DNA of 64,000 bases from Turnera subulata (GCA_028386065.3 JAKUCV010002086.1:283746-347745); one strand, 5' to 3'; counted from the stretch's first letter, positions 1 to 11,096 are shown. Notes: a model not told the origin generated them from the sequence alone. A program made the numbers and translations.

Positions 1-122
1 GGCATTCTGCCGAGCTCGTTCGGCAGCTCTTCAGCACGTTCGTTGACCATGCTATAGGTTAGACGATTCCTTCTGCCAAGATTGGCACCTTCGACAAAGA
101 ACACTGACGAGGGAGCAGGCAT
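1..122 (-). CDS. ORFb, E1 copy, 5' end only
   Basis: This is the first 40 codons of the antisense ORFb, cut by the window edge. It starts MPAPSSVFFVEGANLGRRNR and is colinear with the copies at 17272-17955, 6027-6710 and 25472-26155. The function of this N-terminal region is unknown. The ATG was chosen because it aligns with the other copies and lies about 105 nt downstream of a conserved TATAAAAG box. Confidence 0.6.
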   Translation of the reverse strand, partial: MPAPSSVFFVEGANLGRRNRLTYSMVNERAEELPNELGRM

Positions 123-225
123 CTTGATTTGGACGTGTGGGGTTTTGTTTTGAACGTGGTGTTTTCTTTGCTTTAGCGTTTTGTTGCTTTGATTGTTTTT
201 AGTGATTTACACCTCACCGCTCCTT

Positions 226-233
226 CTTTTATA
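226..233 (-). promoter_or_regulatory. TATA box for antisense ORFb (E1)
   Basis: TATAAAAG on the minus strand about 105 nt upstream of the ORFb ATG. The same octamer lies 100-115 nt upstream of ORFb in E2, E3 and E4. Confidence 0.5.
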
Positions 234-962
234 CACTTATGGGGAGCGTGTTTATTGTTTTCAAGATTTTGTTTTTTGAAAATTTACCGTTGCTTGCATT
301 TATTGCTTTACGCGTTTTCGGACCCATGCCAGAGTTTTTCAGTCTTTTTCCATCTCTTGATTTTCTTCGCTCTGGCTACCTTGTCTTATCTTTCTATGGT
401 CTTGTTATCTTTTCTTGCATCTTTTATCACTTGCATCCGAAACCGTTGAGACTAGATGGATGGGACCACACTCGAGTAAAGAGCATGTGTGACACGCTTG
501 CAGCTGTTCGGACATCGTGGAAAGATGCGAGCTTGGACAGACGTTTTTTTTGGCATATGCAGAATTTGTTGACAAGTGGGTAACGTGTCTTTCGAGGGAC
601 GCAGGACGATTCCGTGAACATCGCCTTGCCCGTTAACGGATGTCTTCTTCACGAGGTTAACAGACATCACCGTTAGCTGTGCGAGTTACGTTTCATGATT
701 CGAGGATGTTCACGTCCGATACGAGCACCGTTCATGAAAACATGTTTTGGTTTTAATTTCTTTTTGTTTTGATTTTGTTAAACGAGTTGTGTTTTTTTTA
801 ATTTCTTTAAATTTGATTTTATATTCTTAAAGTTGATTCTTATTTTGCTTGAGATGTTTCATTTTCCACTTAACATAAGATTTCCTAACATAAGAGATTT
901 CGACTTTAAAAGGAAATTTATTTTATTTATTTCATAAGGTTTTACATCGGAGAAGAAGTACT
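234..962. other. Spacer between antisense ORFa and ORFb (E1)
   Basis: No coding signal is visible. The spacer is alignable with the equivalent spacers in E2 (about 6832-7599), E3 (16088-17167) and E4 (24420-25365). On the minus strand it should hold the ORFa 3' UTR (AATAAA-like A-rich stretch near 920-945) and then the ORFb promoter region. The long pyrimidine tract present in E3 and E4 is absent here. Confidence 0.45.
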
Positions 963-1346
963 CTATGGAGTTACTTGTTTCCCAAGATCCTTTACAAGCT
1001 TCTTTAAGTTTTCCACGTTGGACGAGAGTACCATACACGCCACTTCGATCTGCATCACCGCAGAGCTGACCTTCTTCAGGGAAGCGTTCAGCTGTGAAAG
1101 TGTCTGAAGTGGAGTGCTGCTCTGCGCCGTTCCTTTGCCTTTCCTATCAGTAGAGGGCTCTTCCTTGCTGGCGCGTTTCTTCCGCCGTCTTGGAGAGACG
1201 ACCATATGCTCCTTGAGGCCGACGATGTTTGTCTTGAAGCGTTTCTTCGGAGGCTCTTCATCGGAGTTTGTTGGGAATGCAGTGCCACCGATGTAGCTGT
1301 TGTCCTCCGAGTCTGAAATTGTTCTTGTTCTCAGTGGGGAATCCAT
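963..1346 (-). CDS. ORFa, E1 copy: small nuclear-type coiled-coil protein, antisense
   Basis: 127 aa. The reading frame stays open upstream to 1619, but I place the start at the MDSPLRTRT methionine (1346) because all copies align from there and a TATA box lies about 40 nt upstream. Visible parts are an acidic Ser/Asp/Glu stretch (residues 10-32), two basic nuclear-localisation-like clusters (PPKKRFK and PRRRKKR), a Ser/Thr/Lys linker, and a C-terminal leucine-rich amphipathic helix likely to form a coiled coil. I recognise no named family. It is antisense to the LTR element and sits next to the polypurine tract. The E1 copy has no internal stop. Confidence 0.55.
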   Translation of the reverse strand: MDSPLRTRTISDSEDNSYIGGTAFPTNSDEEPPKKRFKTNIVGLKEHMVVSPRRRKKRASKEEPSTDRKGKGTAQSSTPLQTLSQLNASLKKVSSAVMQIEVACMVLSSNVENLKKLVKDLGKQVTP

Positions 1347-1381
1347 GGCTGTGTGTGTGAGTTGCCAGCCATGAGGTTTGG

Positions 1382-1389
1382 TTTTTATA
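1382..1389 (-). promoter_or_regulatory. TATA box for antisense ORFa (E1)
   Basis: TATAAAAA on the minus strand about 40 nt upstream of the ORFa ATG. Upstream of it (about 1405-1425) is a dyad of the type CGCTTA...TAAGCG that is also present in E2 and E3. Confidence 0.45.
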
Positions 1390-1507
1390 GAGGATGAGAT
1401 GTCGCGTAAGGGTATAAGCGACATATCACGTTGGGTTTGGACATCTGGCAGAATATGCCAGAAGCTTATCGTGGTAGGACCCATGGATAAGCGGGAATTT
1501 CGGGGAC

Positions 1508-1531
1508 GAAATTCTTTTAAGGAGGGTAGAC
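1508..1531 (+). other. Polypurine tract region, E1
   Basis: CGAAATTCTTTTAAGGAGGG lies here, followed by TAGAC and the LTR start TGTAAC. The Tekay element at 46636-46659 has the near-identical context, so this is the plus-strand primer site by analogy. Confidence 0.6.
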
Positions 1532-4500
1532 TGTAACGATCCGGGTAAAATTTTTGTAAAATTTTACCGAGTCGTTTGGCTTTTACGGTGGATAATAAAG
1601 TTTTACTGCTGTTAAACAAGAATCAACCGAGAGTTTTACCAAGAATAATCGAACTTCGAAACCGATCCTCGGTAATACGGATGCTCTAAAGTATTCTCCA
1701 TCGACAACCGAGCCTCGGAAATTAATTCCAAGGATTATCTCGGGTTACCGGGAATTTTATTCAGCTATCCGAACCTCGGTTTTCAATTCCGAGACTTGAG
1801 CAACGCTCGGGAGAGTTAATTGGATTTTCCGAGCCTAAGTTGTAATTTCGGAACCGGGGCAAATTTTGGAAAGACGATTATGCCCCTGGGATATTTTGGA
1901 ACACAAGAGAAGCATGAAGGGCATGTAGGTCTTTTGCAGGATTAGATTTTTCTAGAATTGATAGATATTTTATTTTTTTTATTATTCTTTTTCTTTTCTT
2001 TTTCCTTTTTCCTTCCACCTTCTTTTGTCCCCTGATTTTTTTTCTCCTGCCGGCCACTCCTCTTGTCTCCTTCTTTATTTTTCTTTTTTCCTTATCTTCA
2101 TCTCCCCACATAATCATCTCCATCAATTATTTCTTCCCTCAATCACTATCTCTTCCACGTCCTTTCTCCTTCTTCCCCCTTCCTCCACTGCCCCTGTCAC
2201 CAAATCGCCGCCGCCGTCACAACCATTCCTTCCCTCCTTTCCTGCGCCAACAGACCCTATACCATCTCTCCCCTGCCGCCTTCTCTCTCCGCTTCACCTC
2301 CTACCACCCGTCGCCGCCGCTGTAAGCTCCATCGCCGCCCTTGCCCTGTTTTCTCCTCCTCGTCGAAACCGCCTAACGCCGCCTTCCACCACAGTTGCTG
2401 CTGTAAGACGACGCTGCCGTCGCCCAACCGAGCTCGAGTCATGGCTGTGAAGGCTCAATCCTTCCCTCTCCTTCGATCCGCCGCCTCGAAAGCACCAGCA
2501 GCCGACACCGCCACGATCCACAGCGACCGCGCTCTCCTCCTCATGCCGTCGCCTCTTCGTCTCTGCTCGCCGCTCGCACCGCCGCCTTCTTCGCCGTGCC
2601 ATCGCTGCAACACCGAGACGAGCTGAGCACGCCCGAGACGTGCCGCCTCCCACGATTCCGAGCTCTTCCTTCCCCTGTTCCCGTGTGCCCGTCCCCGTCT
2701 ATGAGCCGTCGCCACCGTCAACGGGTGAGTTGTTTGAGATTGAATGGTAAAATCATTTCTGCAACGACTTGAATAAATGGTTGTAGCCATGAGTTGGTGG
2801 TGGATTAAAATCTTGTAGGTAACGGCCATGGCAACGCAGTTCATGAATGGAGAAGACGATGCCTTAGGTATGAAAACGACGCCATCGTCAGGCTTGGGCA
2901 ATGGGTTAAAGGTCTTGGTCTGCATGGGCTGAAACGTATGGACCCAAACTTTGGACCGGGAATTTGGATGTGGGCTACAAAAATTTGGATTATTAAATTA
3001 ACTTGGATTTTGGTAAGTTTAATGGTTTCATTAGCTAAGTACTGGACAAGTGATATTATTGCGACTAAAGGGATAATTATTTCTTTAATTTGGAACCAAG
3101 GATTTGAATTATGCTTCCATAATAATAATACTAAGACCATCACAGTGAATAATATAATTAATAGTTCTACATGTAGATTAATAAGCTAATAAATAAAACA
3201 ATTAATATGGCTAATAACTTTACTAATGTTTTATTGGGATGATGATTTAATTGTCTTAACTGTGGAAATAATTGAATGGCCAAGGTCATACTCAGACACT
3301 AAAATGACAAGGATGGCCAATAATTTGAACGGTACTAAATGAATATGATTATCACTATACTATGCTTTTGGTAAAGGTAAAGGCCCTATACTATGCCTAG
3401 TTTAATTGTATTGCCACAGAATCGTCTAATATTTATGAAGGCCGCAATGCTTTCAACTGCTTATTGATGATTATAGCATTTTATGGGAGACAATTAAAAG
3501 GAAGACAGTAGATCCTGTGAAGGACAAGCCGACTAACAATTAACTTGCAATTATCATGCATGTCATTTTTAGTTGTGCATTATAAGTAATTATGTGGTTA
3601 TAAATATAGGAACAAGTAACGACGATGTGATATCATACACCAGCTACCGAGGAGTATCAGGTGAGGATATAAACTTATAAACTTCGGTATGCTGCCCGTG
3701 GTACCCCGAATGTTGATTGATCATTTTTCTTATATGTTATCTTGTTGTGCCTGTCATGTTATTGCTGGCTGCTATTGTGATTATTGTTATGTGTTTGATG
3801 ACTACTGTGATGTTGATGTGTGTATTGTGATGACCATACGAGATACGAGATATTGAGTTATTAGTGACAGTGACCCGGTATTCTGACATTGTGACTGGAT
3901 TCCCAGAGGAGCTGTGAGGCTGAGAGCCTGCTCGGGAACGTGAATATGATGAGTTACTGTTGGACAGTGAGATAATAAATAATAATAAACAGTGGTAATA
4001 ACATCTAGACATCTAGGTTGTCACGTGACAGGTATTGGTACGGCCAGATGGTAGTCGCCCTGTGATTTGTGATATGATAGGGAGGACTGCGTGGACTCCC
4101 GGCTGAGGATTGCGGGACTCAGTGGATTTGCTATAGGAAGGACTGCGGGACTTCCGCCGAGGACTGCGGGACTCGGTTATTAGTGATATGATTGTGATAT
4201 TTAACGGGGAGTACCCTGGGGTTAGCTAACCTGGCTACCAGGCACGGCCGATACTTATTACGTGACAGGGCCCTAATAATAAAATTGGTAAGTCTACCGT
4301 CAAATGTCGGTGAGTATATGAGATTGGCTTAACCAAGAGAAGTCTGAAGAATAGTTAGTTCAGCTAAGATGATACTGATGCTATGTTTGTGCTTGCTGTA
4401 CCTCTATTGTTTTCCGTGTTGGCTTGGGTGTATTTGCGGTTGCATGTATACTGTTGTTTATTTGTTTATCAGTGAGATAGTGGTTGGTCTCACCCCTCAC

Positions 4501-4788
4501 ACAGTTCCTGCAGGTTAGGTTTGCATACCGGCGGCTGTGGCGTTACCTCGGACAAGACTCGGATCCAATAGCATGCATTGTGTCTTGCATATAAAATGTT
4601 TCTAAATATCTAGAAATACTTCCGCTGTGCAAATGTTGATGTCCCCACAAGGTGACGAGATTGTGTTTTTGATTGTCTGTTTATCCTTTTATTAATATGT
4701 GTTCCTGCTTTAATGATATGTTGACCACGTGGTGGTACTGTTTGTCGTAATTACTGTTAGTTGGGTGAATTTAGGTTAGGGTGTTTCA
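1532..4788 (+). repeat. 3' LTR of E1 (3257 bp)
   Basis: It begins TGTAACGATCCGGG and ends GTGTTTCA. A dyad GGTAAAAT...ATTTTACC opens the LTR. A GC-rich, Pro/Ser/Arg-coding-like block (about 2160-2720) contains the sense ORF 2025-2450 and is followed by a strong donor-like GTGAGT at 2725. A second donor-like GTGAGGAT lies near 3661. From about 3720 to 4300 the LTR is colinear with the solo LTR at 57988-61373 read in reverse. I consider the proline/serine-rich ORF low-complexity LTR sequence and not a protein gene. Confidence 0.7.
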
Positions 4789-4813
4789 TAATTGACCCCT
4801 AAAACAAAAAAAT

Positions 4814-5787
4814 TGTAATAACCCTGGTAAAAATTTGGATTTTTACCGGGACTGTAAAAGTTTTCTTTACAGTGATTTACCGAAAGAATTAATCTTGGAT
4901 AATTAATTCAAGGTAAATCGAGCGTCGTTTTTTGAAACCGAGTCTTTTCCCACGCTCGAGATTTTTCCGTGGATTTTTTGGGCCTAAGTCGGTATTTTTT
5001 GGGTCCCGCAATCCTCAGAAAAATCACACCGGAGAAATAACTAAGTGGGTGTATCAGTTATTTTCTGGTCCGTTCTGGACACGACTGCGTGATTGAGTCA
5101 CGCAGCAGCCTCTTACCTGTGCTGCCCGTGACATCCCTGTGTAGCCTTTGATTTCTTTTCTCTTTCCCGTGCCTTCTCTGCCAACTTCACCTTCTGCCTG
5201 CCTGCAACCCAGTTCCTCACCCATCTGTAAAAAAAACCATACCTTCGTTCCTGCACAACCAAGCCAAACTTATGCAAAAACACAAAACACACAACACACC
5301 ATCGCCGGCCACCACCACCGTGACCCGAGCCACCCGCGCGCGCCACCATTCCTCCGCGCCGCCTCCCTCTCCTCCTTCTTTTCCTTTCTCCCCCGCCCGC
5401 CTGCATATCGCCCCCTACAGCTTTCGTCACCGTCGCCGACACGACCAGCGAGACGACCCACTAAAAGCCACGACGAGCCTCTTCTTCCTCTCCACGCTGA
5501 TGCTCCTTTCTTGCTCGCTGACGCACCAGACGACCCGACGAGCGCCTGCAGACCCTCGCCTTGCACCGCCATCGGAGACCACGCATCGCGCCATCCTTCC
5601 TGCTGCCGTCGTCTTCCCTCGGCCGTGTCTCGCCACACGCAGAACCCGATGCCGCCGTGAGGAGATCCATACCCAACAACGAGCAAGCCGCTGCCTCCTC
5701 CTCTCCTGCAGCCACCGCGGCACGTTGCCTTGTCAGCCGCCCTCGTCGCCAGCCGCGCTGCCGTCCGCAGCCTCCCCCCCCTCCCAG
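4814..5787 (+). repeat. 5' LTR of E2, internally deleted
   Basis: It starts TGTAATAACCC and matches the first part of the 3' LTR (8166-9045) closely, including the GC-rich block. At about 5788 it jumps straight to internal sequence (GTTAGGTCTTGTTGGG) that in E4 lies just past the PBS. The rest of the LTR, about 2 kb, and the PBS are missing. A perfect hairpin CTGCGTGA-TTGAG-TCACGCAG sits at 5085-5105. Confidence 0.7.
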
Positions 5788-6026
5788 TGTTAGGTCTTGT
5801 TGGGTAGTCCTTGTTTGTTTGTTGTTTTTGTTTGTATAGTTCGCTCCATTTGTTATTATTTTATATCATTTTAGTTAGTGCATTATGGATCTAGACAAGG
5901 GACGCCAGCTGTCGCAGAACATACACATAAGAGGTAAATGATGCCATAAATAAGCAGAATCATAAATATTATTAATATTGCTAATATTATTATTACATTG
6001 ATAATATTATAAAAAAAATAATACAT

Positions 6027-6710
6027 TCATCGCCTTGGAACGACGTTGACCCTGAAGCTAGTAGGGTCATTGTTGATGTTGACTCTGATGCTGTCGTTCC
6101 ATGAGAACCACATGCCACCTGCGTTGTTCTGGCCAGGAAGCTCGAACCGGTTTACTGGAGGGAACCGAAGTGGGATGAGACCGTGATCGTCTTCAGGCTG
6201 CCACTGGGTCTCAGTGAGAAGAACTATGTTGGGCTTGTACTGGTTCTTTAGGTTCCTCAGGGTACGCGAGAACTCCTGGGAACGCCTAGCGACTCCTCTG
6301 CAGTTTTACACCAGTAGTCGGGCCTTTGGCCAAGTTGGAGGTAACCAAGTCACTCTGGGCATGCTTTGGGCAGTCATTGAGAGCTAGTAGTTGGTGCCTT
6401 GGTCCAGGAAATGGCAAGTGGACTCTAGGTTGAACTCCTGAAGTCTTTCAGAAATGAAAAACTTGACGGAGTTGGCTGAGCCGTAGAAGGAGGTCCTCAG
6501 GGTACCTTGGTCCTCTAGGAAGAACGTCTCTTTCATGGGAGTGACGAAGAATCTGGATGAGTAGAGTTCGTCGACGAAGACCAGACGCGGCATCCTGCCG
6601 AGCTCGTTCGGTAGTTTCTCTGGATGCTCGTTGACCATGCTGTAGGCCAGCCGGTTTCTTCTGCCTAGGTTGGCACCTTCGACGAAGAAGACGGATGATG
6701 GAGCAGGCAT
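6027..6710 (-). pseudogene. ORFb, E2 copy, with nonsense codons
   Basis: 684 nt, the same length as the E3 and E4 copies and without indels. Residues 1-125 form the uncharacterised region. Residues 131-227 match the N-terminal part of a LINE-type endonuclease/exonuclease/phosphatase domain (NCRG motif, TET motif, GGMWFSW strand). The frame is broken at codon 109 (CAG to TAG type change) and at codon 135, where the Trp before NCRG is TAA. It is antisense to E2. Confidence 0.6.
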
Positions 6711-6823
6711 TCTGACTTTGCAATTTTGTGTCTTTTCTGGACATGTTTTGTGTTTATTTTTCTAAACGTGATACAAAACTCTCTTTCAAAATGTTTTTGA
6801 TGATTTACATCTCACCACACCGT

Positions 6824-6831
6824 CTTTTATA
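6824..6831 (-). promoter_or_regulatory. TATA box for antisense ORFb (E2)
   Basis: TATAAAAG on the minus strand, about 115 nt upstream of the ORFb start at 6710. It is conserved in E1, E3 and E4. Confidence 0.5.
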
Positions 6832-7599
6832 CTCTTATGAGGAGCGTGATTACCGTTTTTTATCTTCAAAATTTTGCTTTTTGAAAATTTTGCCGTTGCC
6901 TCATTTATTACTTCATCACTTTGTGTGTTTTGGGGCTACCAACGCAAGTGTTTTTCAGCCCCTTCCCATCTCAAGATTTTCTATCGCCCTGGCTACCTTG
7001 GCGTTTCTTTTTATGGTTTTTCTATATTTTTCTGCATCTTTTATCACATGCATTCGTGACCGTTGAGGCTAGATTGAAGAGGCCATATCTCAGGTAGAGT
7101 GCTTGTGCGACAAGCTTACACCTGTTCGGACATCATGGAGGGATACGATATCTTGACAGACATTTTTGGCTCATGCGGAATTTGTGGACAAGTGGATATC
7201 ATTTCTTTCGAGGGACACAGGACGTTCCCGTGATCATCGCTTTGCGAGTTATCGGATGTCTTTTTCACTAGGGAACCGACGTCACCGTTAGCTGTGCATG
7301 TCACGTTTCTTGGGATCGAGGATGTTTATGACCGATCTAAAGCGCCGAACATGAAAACATGTTTTGTTTAACTTCTTTATGTTTTGGATTTGTTAAACGA
7401 ATTTTGTTTTTAATCTCTTTACGTTTGATTTTATATTCTTATTGCTGATTTTTGTTTTGCCTTGAGATGTTTTGTTTTACTGTTAAACATAAGATTTCGT
7501 AACAATAAGATTTTCAATTTAAAAAGAAAACTTATTTTATTTATTCATAATAGTTTTACAATACGGAGAAGAAGTACTCTATTGAGTTACATGCTTCTC

Positions 7600-7977
7600 T
7601 CAGTCTTTTACAAGCTTTTGGATGTTTTTCACATGAGGAAAGAGCTCCGCACACGCCAGTTCTATCTGCATCACCGCCGAGCTGACCTTCTTCAGTGAAG
7701 TGTTCAGTTGCGACAGTGTCTGCTGTGGAGTGCTGCTTTCAGCAGTTGCCTTGCCCTTCCTATCATCAGCATCCTTGCGACCGGATGACTCCTCCTTGCC
7801 GACAGGTTTCTTCCGTCGTCTTCGAGAGATCACCATGTGTTCTTTCAGACTGACGATGTTCGTCTTGAAGCGCTTCTTTGGCAGTTCTTCATCGGAGCTT
7901 GTCGGGAAAGTAGTGCCACCGATATAGCTGTTGTCCTCGGAGTCTGAGGTGGTTCTTGATCTTAGTGGAGAGTCCAT
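7600..7977 (-). CDS. ORFa, E2 copy: small nuclear-type coiled-coil protein, antisense
   Basis: 125 aa, starting MDSPLRSRTTSDSEDNSYIG. It has the same layout as the E1 and E3 copies: acidic N terminus, KKRFK and RRRRKKP basic clusters, a Lys/Ser/Thr-rich linker slightly longer than in E3, and a leucine-rich C-terminal helix. The last few residues found in E1 and E3 (ending KQVTP) are lost because the frame ends early at LVKD. A TATA box lies about 40 nt upstream. Function unknown; the family is not one I recognise. Confidence 0.55.
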   Translation of the reverse strand: MDSPLRSRTTSDSEDNSYIGGTTFPTSSDEELPKKRFKTNIVSLKEHMVISRRRRKKPVGKEESSGRKDADDRKGKATAESSTPQQTLSQLNTSLKKVSSAVMQIELACAELFPHVKNIQKLVKD

Positions 7978-8011
7978 GGCTGAGAGTGAGTGTCTCAGTT
8001 ATGAGGTTCGG

Positions 8012-8019
8012 TTTATATA
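8012..8019 (-). promoter_or_regulatory. TATA box for antisense ORFa (E2)
   Basis: TATATAAA on the minus strand about 40 nt upstream of the ORFa ATG. A dyad of the type CGCTTA...TAAGCG lies just upstream (about 8033-8052). Confidence 0.45.
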
Positions 8020-8165
8020 AGTGGAGGAGATGTCGCTTAAGGGTATAAGCGGTATCTCGCGTTGAGTTTGGACACCTGACAGAGTGTGCCAGAAGCTTAT
8101 TGTGGTAGGACCCACGGATAAGACAAGGAATTTCGGGGACAAAATTTTTTTTAAGGTGGGTAGAA

Positions 8166-11096
8166 TGTAACAGCCCGGGTAAAAATTTGGATTTTTACCG
8201 GGACTGTAAAAGTTTTTTTACAGTGATTTACCGAAAGAATTAATCTTGGGTAATTAATTCAAGGTAAATCGAGCGTCGTTTTTCGAAACCGAGTCTTTTC
8301 CCGCGCTCGAGATTTTTCCGTGGATTTTTCGGGCCTAAGTCGGTATTTTTCGGGTCCCGGAATCCTCAGAAAAATCACATCGCAAAAATAACTAAGTGGG
8401 TGTATCAGTTATTTTTTGGTCCGGTCTGGACACGACTGCGTGATTGAGTCATGCAGCCGCCTCTTACCTGTGCTGCCCGTGACATCCCTGTGTAGCCTGT
8501 GATTTCTTTTCTCTTTCCCGTGCCTTCTCTGCCAATTTTACCATCTGCCTGCCTGCAACCCAGCTCCTCACCCATCTGCAAAAAAAAATCATACCTTCGT
8601 TCCTGCCCAAGCCAAACTTATACAAAAACACAAAACACACAACACACCATCGCCGGCCACCTCCCTCTCCTCATTCTTTTCCTTTCTCCCCCGCTCGCCT
8701 GCGTATCGCCCCCTACAGCTTTCCTCGCCATCGCCGACACGACCAGCGAGACGACCCACCAAGGCCACGACGAGCCTCTTCTTCCTCTCCACGCCGATGC
8801 TCCTCTCTTCCTCGCCGACGCACCAGACGACCCGACGAGCGCCTGCAGACCCTCGCCTTGCACCGCCACCGGAGACCACGCGTCGCGCCATCCTTCCTGC
8901 TACCGTTGTCTTCCCTCGGCCGTGTCTCGCCATATGCAGAACCCGATGCGGCCGTGAGGAGATCCATACCCGACGAGGAGCAAGCCGCCGCCTCCTCCTC
9001 TCCTGCAGCCACCGCGGCACGTCGCCTCGTCAGCCGCCCTCGTATTTATTTTTAGAAAATAAGTTTGTATGATTAATTTTTCTGGAAATATGGTTTTCTA
9101 AAGATAATAATATTTGGTAATTATATTTTGGCAAGAAATATATATTATCGAAATAATTTCGGGAAAAATACATATGTATGATATAATTTCTAGGAAAATT
9201 ATATTGTTATTATTTTGGAAGACAAAGTATAATTATTCTATAAAAAATATTTAAAGGAGAGTTTAATTAAAGTATGGTACCGAAATTATATTCGGATATA
9301 CGAACGGTATAATATTTTCGGTAAAGGGAAATAATAAAAGATATGTAACTGGGATGGTGTTATATTTATTTCGCAGTATGGCATCATAGTTTACCGATTA
9401 TGTGCATTTATGTGAGCATGTTGTTTTGCAGTATAGGTTTGGATATCGGGCAGTTTCCCGAGGAGCTAGCTTTGGACCGGTCACTGTCCTCAGGGTTGGG
9501 TAATCGGCTAAGGTGAGGATGGATAACCCTTGATATGTGCCTGTGATACTTTGTGTGCTTTGTTGTTTGATTGAACTGCTGAGATGATCATTGATAGTTA
9601 TTTGACTGTGATGGTTATTGTTGTTGCTGTTGTTGGACTGTGATGTTGGTCTTGTGGAAATTGTGGATAATTGTTGAACTGTTAATTGTGAATAATTGGA
9701 GTTATGAGATTGTTGATTGGTTGGGTCTGTGGATTAACTTGTGATAATGGAAAGTTGAATAACTTGAGGAAATGAATATTGGAAATTGTGATGATATATA
9801 TTATTATTGGATACTTGACGATATGGATTGTTGATGTTGGTTCTGAGTGTGATTCGCTGATATTGTCCTGCTTGATTGAACTGCTGAGTTGACTGATATT
9901 GGTTTCTTGGATACTGTGTTGTGATTGATGTTGGATTGTGAGTAATTGATGCTATGAAACTGTTGATGGATTGGTCTGTTGTATAACTTGAGTTGATAGG
10001 AAGTTGGAAAATTGGAATAAACTGTGATATGAATAATTGGGAAAAAGGAAAAATGGAAATTCGAAGTTGATTTGAGATGGTGATTTTACTGTCATGTGGT
10101 AAGTAGAGGTACGACCGGATGGTTTGAGACTGTTTTGTGGTGGCCATGATCTGTGTTACTTATGATGGACATGTTGATGCTGGTTTGATTGGGATGTTGA
10201 TCCTTGAGATTCTTATTGGGATGTTGATCCCTGAGATTGTGATTGGGATGTTGATCCCTGAGATTGTGATTGGGATGTTGATCCCTGAGATTGTTATTGG
10301 GATGTTGATCCCTGAGATTGTGATTGGGATGTTGATCCCTGAGATTGTGATTGGGATGTTGATCCCTGAGATTGTTATTGGGATGTTGATCCCTGAGATT
10401 GTGATTGGGATGTTGATCCCTGAGATTGTTATTGGATGCTGATCCCTGAGATTGTTATTGGGATGTTGATCCCTGAGATTTGATATTGGGATGTTGATCC
10501 CGGGTTCTTTTTGATCTGGCACCATAAACGGGTTGATAGCCTAGTACGACCTTAGCTTATCCGTGACGGGGCCAGAAAGATAAAATCGGAATAATAATAA
10601 AGTCCTTGGTACGTTTGGGTCGAGTATTTGAGTTTGGTCTGTCTTGTACGGTATTGTCTTTGGTATGGTTGTGACTATTGTCTGTATTTATTCTTTGAAG
10701 TATTATAGTTGCCTGCATATCTTTGTTTATCCTTCGTCGGTGAGCACTTCGGACTCACCCCTCACCTGCGGGTTTTCATCCCGTAGGATGAGTTATTTGT
10801 GGTTCAGGTATGTGGCATTTCAGACAGGCTGCGGCGTTATCCCTTGGACAGGACTCGGATCCATAGTTTGCATTAGTATTGCATACAGTGTCTTTGTGAG
10901 TTTTATAAGTCTTCCGCTGTGCAATTTATTGTTTTGTTGGGCCTTGGGCCGGTTGTGATGTTATTGATGTTTATATTTGGGGTTGTAGAGCTAGAGTTAC
11001 TGATGTATACACTGTATGCTGGGCTTTATTTAGTTGGGTCGTTACAGTTCCGGCAAGTGTTTACTGTGTACGGTAAATACGGGTCGGGGCGTTTCA
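8166..11096 (+). repeat. 3' LTR of E2 (2931 bp)
   Basis: It runs from TGTAACAGCCCGGG to GGGGCGTTTCA. Three hairpins occupy its first 105 bp (8178-8199, 8203-8224, 8225-8270). A further stem-loop is at 8436-8456. A GC-rich block (8490-9045) encodes the Pro/Ser/Arg-rich sense ORF 8499-8957. A candidate splice acceptor (TTGTTTTGCAG, ending 9431) and donor (AAG then GTGAGGAT, 9513) bracket a short conserved segment containing GATATCGGGCAG. A 26-bp tandem array follows at 10190-10505. Confidence 0.75.
10190..10505 (+). repeat. 26-bp minisatellite inside the E2 LTR
   Basis: About 12 near-perfect tandem copies of a unit containing GGGATGTTGATCCCTGAGAT. The equivalent place in the solo LTR (30050-30310, opposite strand) holds about nine copies. 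The E3 and E4 LTRs contain only scattered degenerate units, so copy number varies between LTRs. Confidence 0.9.

Larger units (their letters stand above)
1..4788 (+). mobile_element. Non-autonomous LTR element E1 (3' part, truncated by window start)
   Basis: E1 consists of an internal region (1-1531) followed by a 3' LTR (1532-4788). The orientation is set by the polypurine-like tract just before a TGTAAC LTR start and by an LTR end in TTTCA. The internal part carries the 5' end of ORFb (minus strand) and a complete ORFa (minus strand), so both ORFs run against the element. No gag, protease, RT or integrase similarity is visible. The 5' LTR lies outside the window, so the target duplication cannot be tested. 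The organisation is the same as in E2, E3 and E4. Confidence 0.75.
4814..11096 (+). mobile_element. Non-autonomous LTR element E2 with antisense ORFs
   Basis: A complete insertion flanked by the perfect 5-bp duplication AAAAT (4809-4813 and 11097-11101). It contains a 5' LTR remnant, internal DNA with ORFb and ORFa on the minus strand, a polypurine region (8146-8165) and a full 3' LTR. The 5' LTR has lost its 3' two-thirds together with the PBS, so this copy could not start reverse transcription. It is inserted in the decayed Helitron-like sequence that continues at 11097. Confidence 0.8.

Noticed and set aside
2025..2450. Pro/Ser-rich ORFs in GC-rich blocks (also 5148-5660, 8499-8957, 14668-15246, 20190-20810, 31929-32666, 60117-60923)
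   Set aside because: Low complexity, not conserved in length or sequence between LTRs, with long ORFs in several frames because of high GC. Treated as LTR leader sequence.
10137..10442. 101-aa ORF with repeated IGMLIPEIV units
   Set aside because: By-product of the 26-bp minisatellite. The unit length keeps frames open on both strands.
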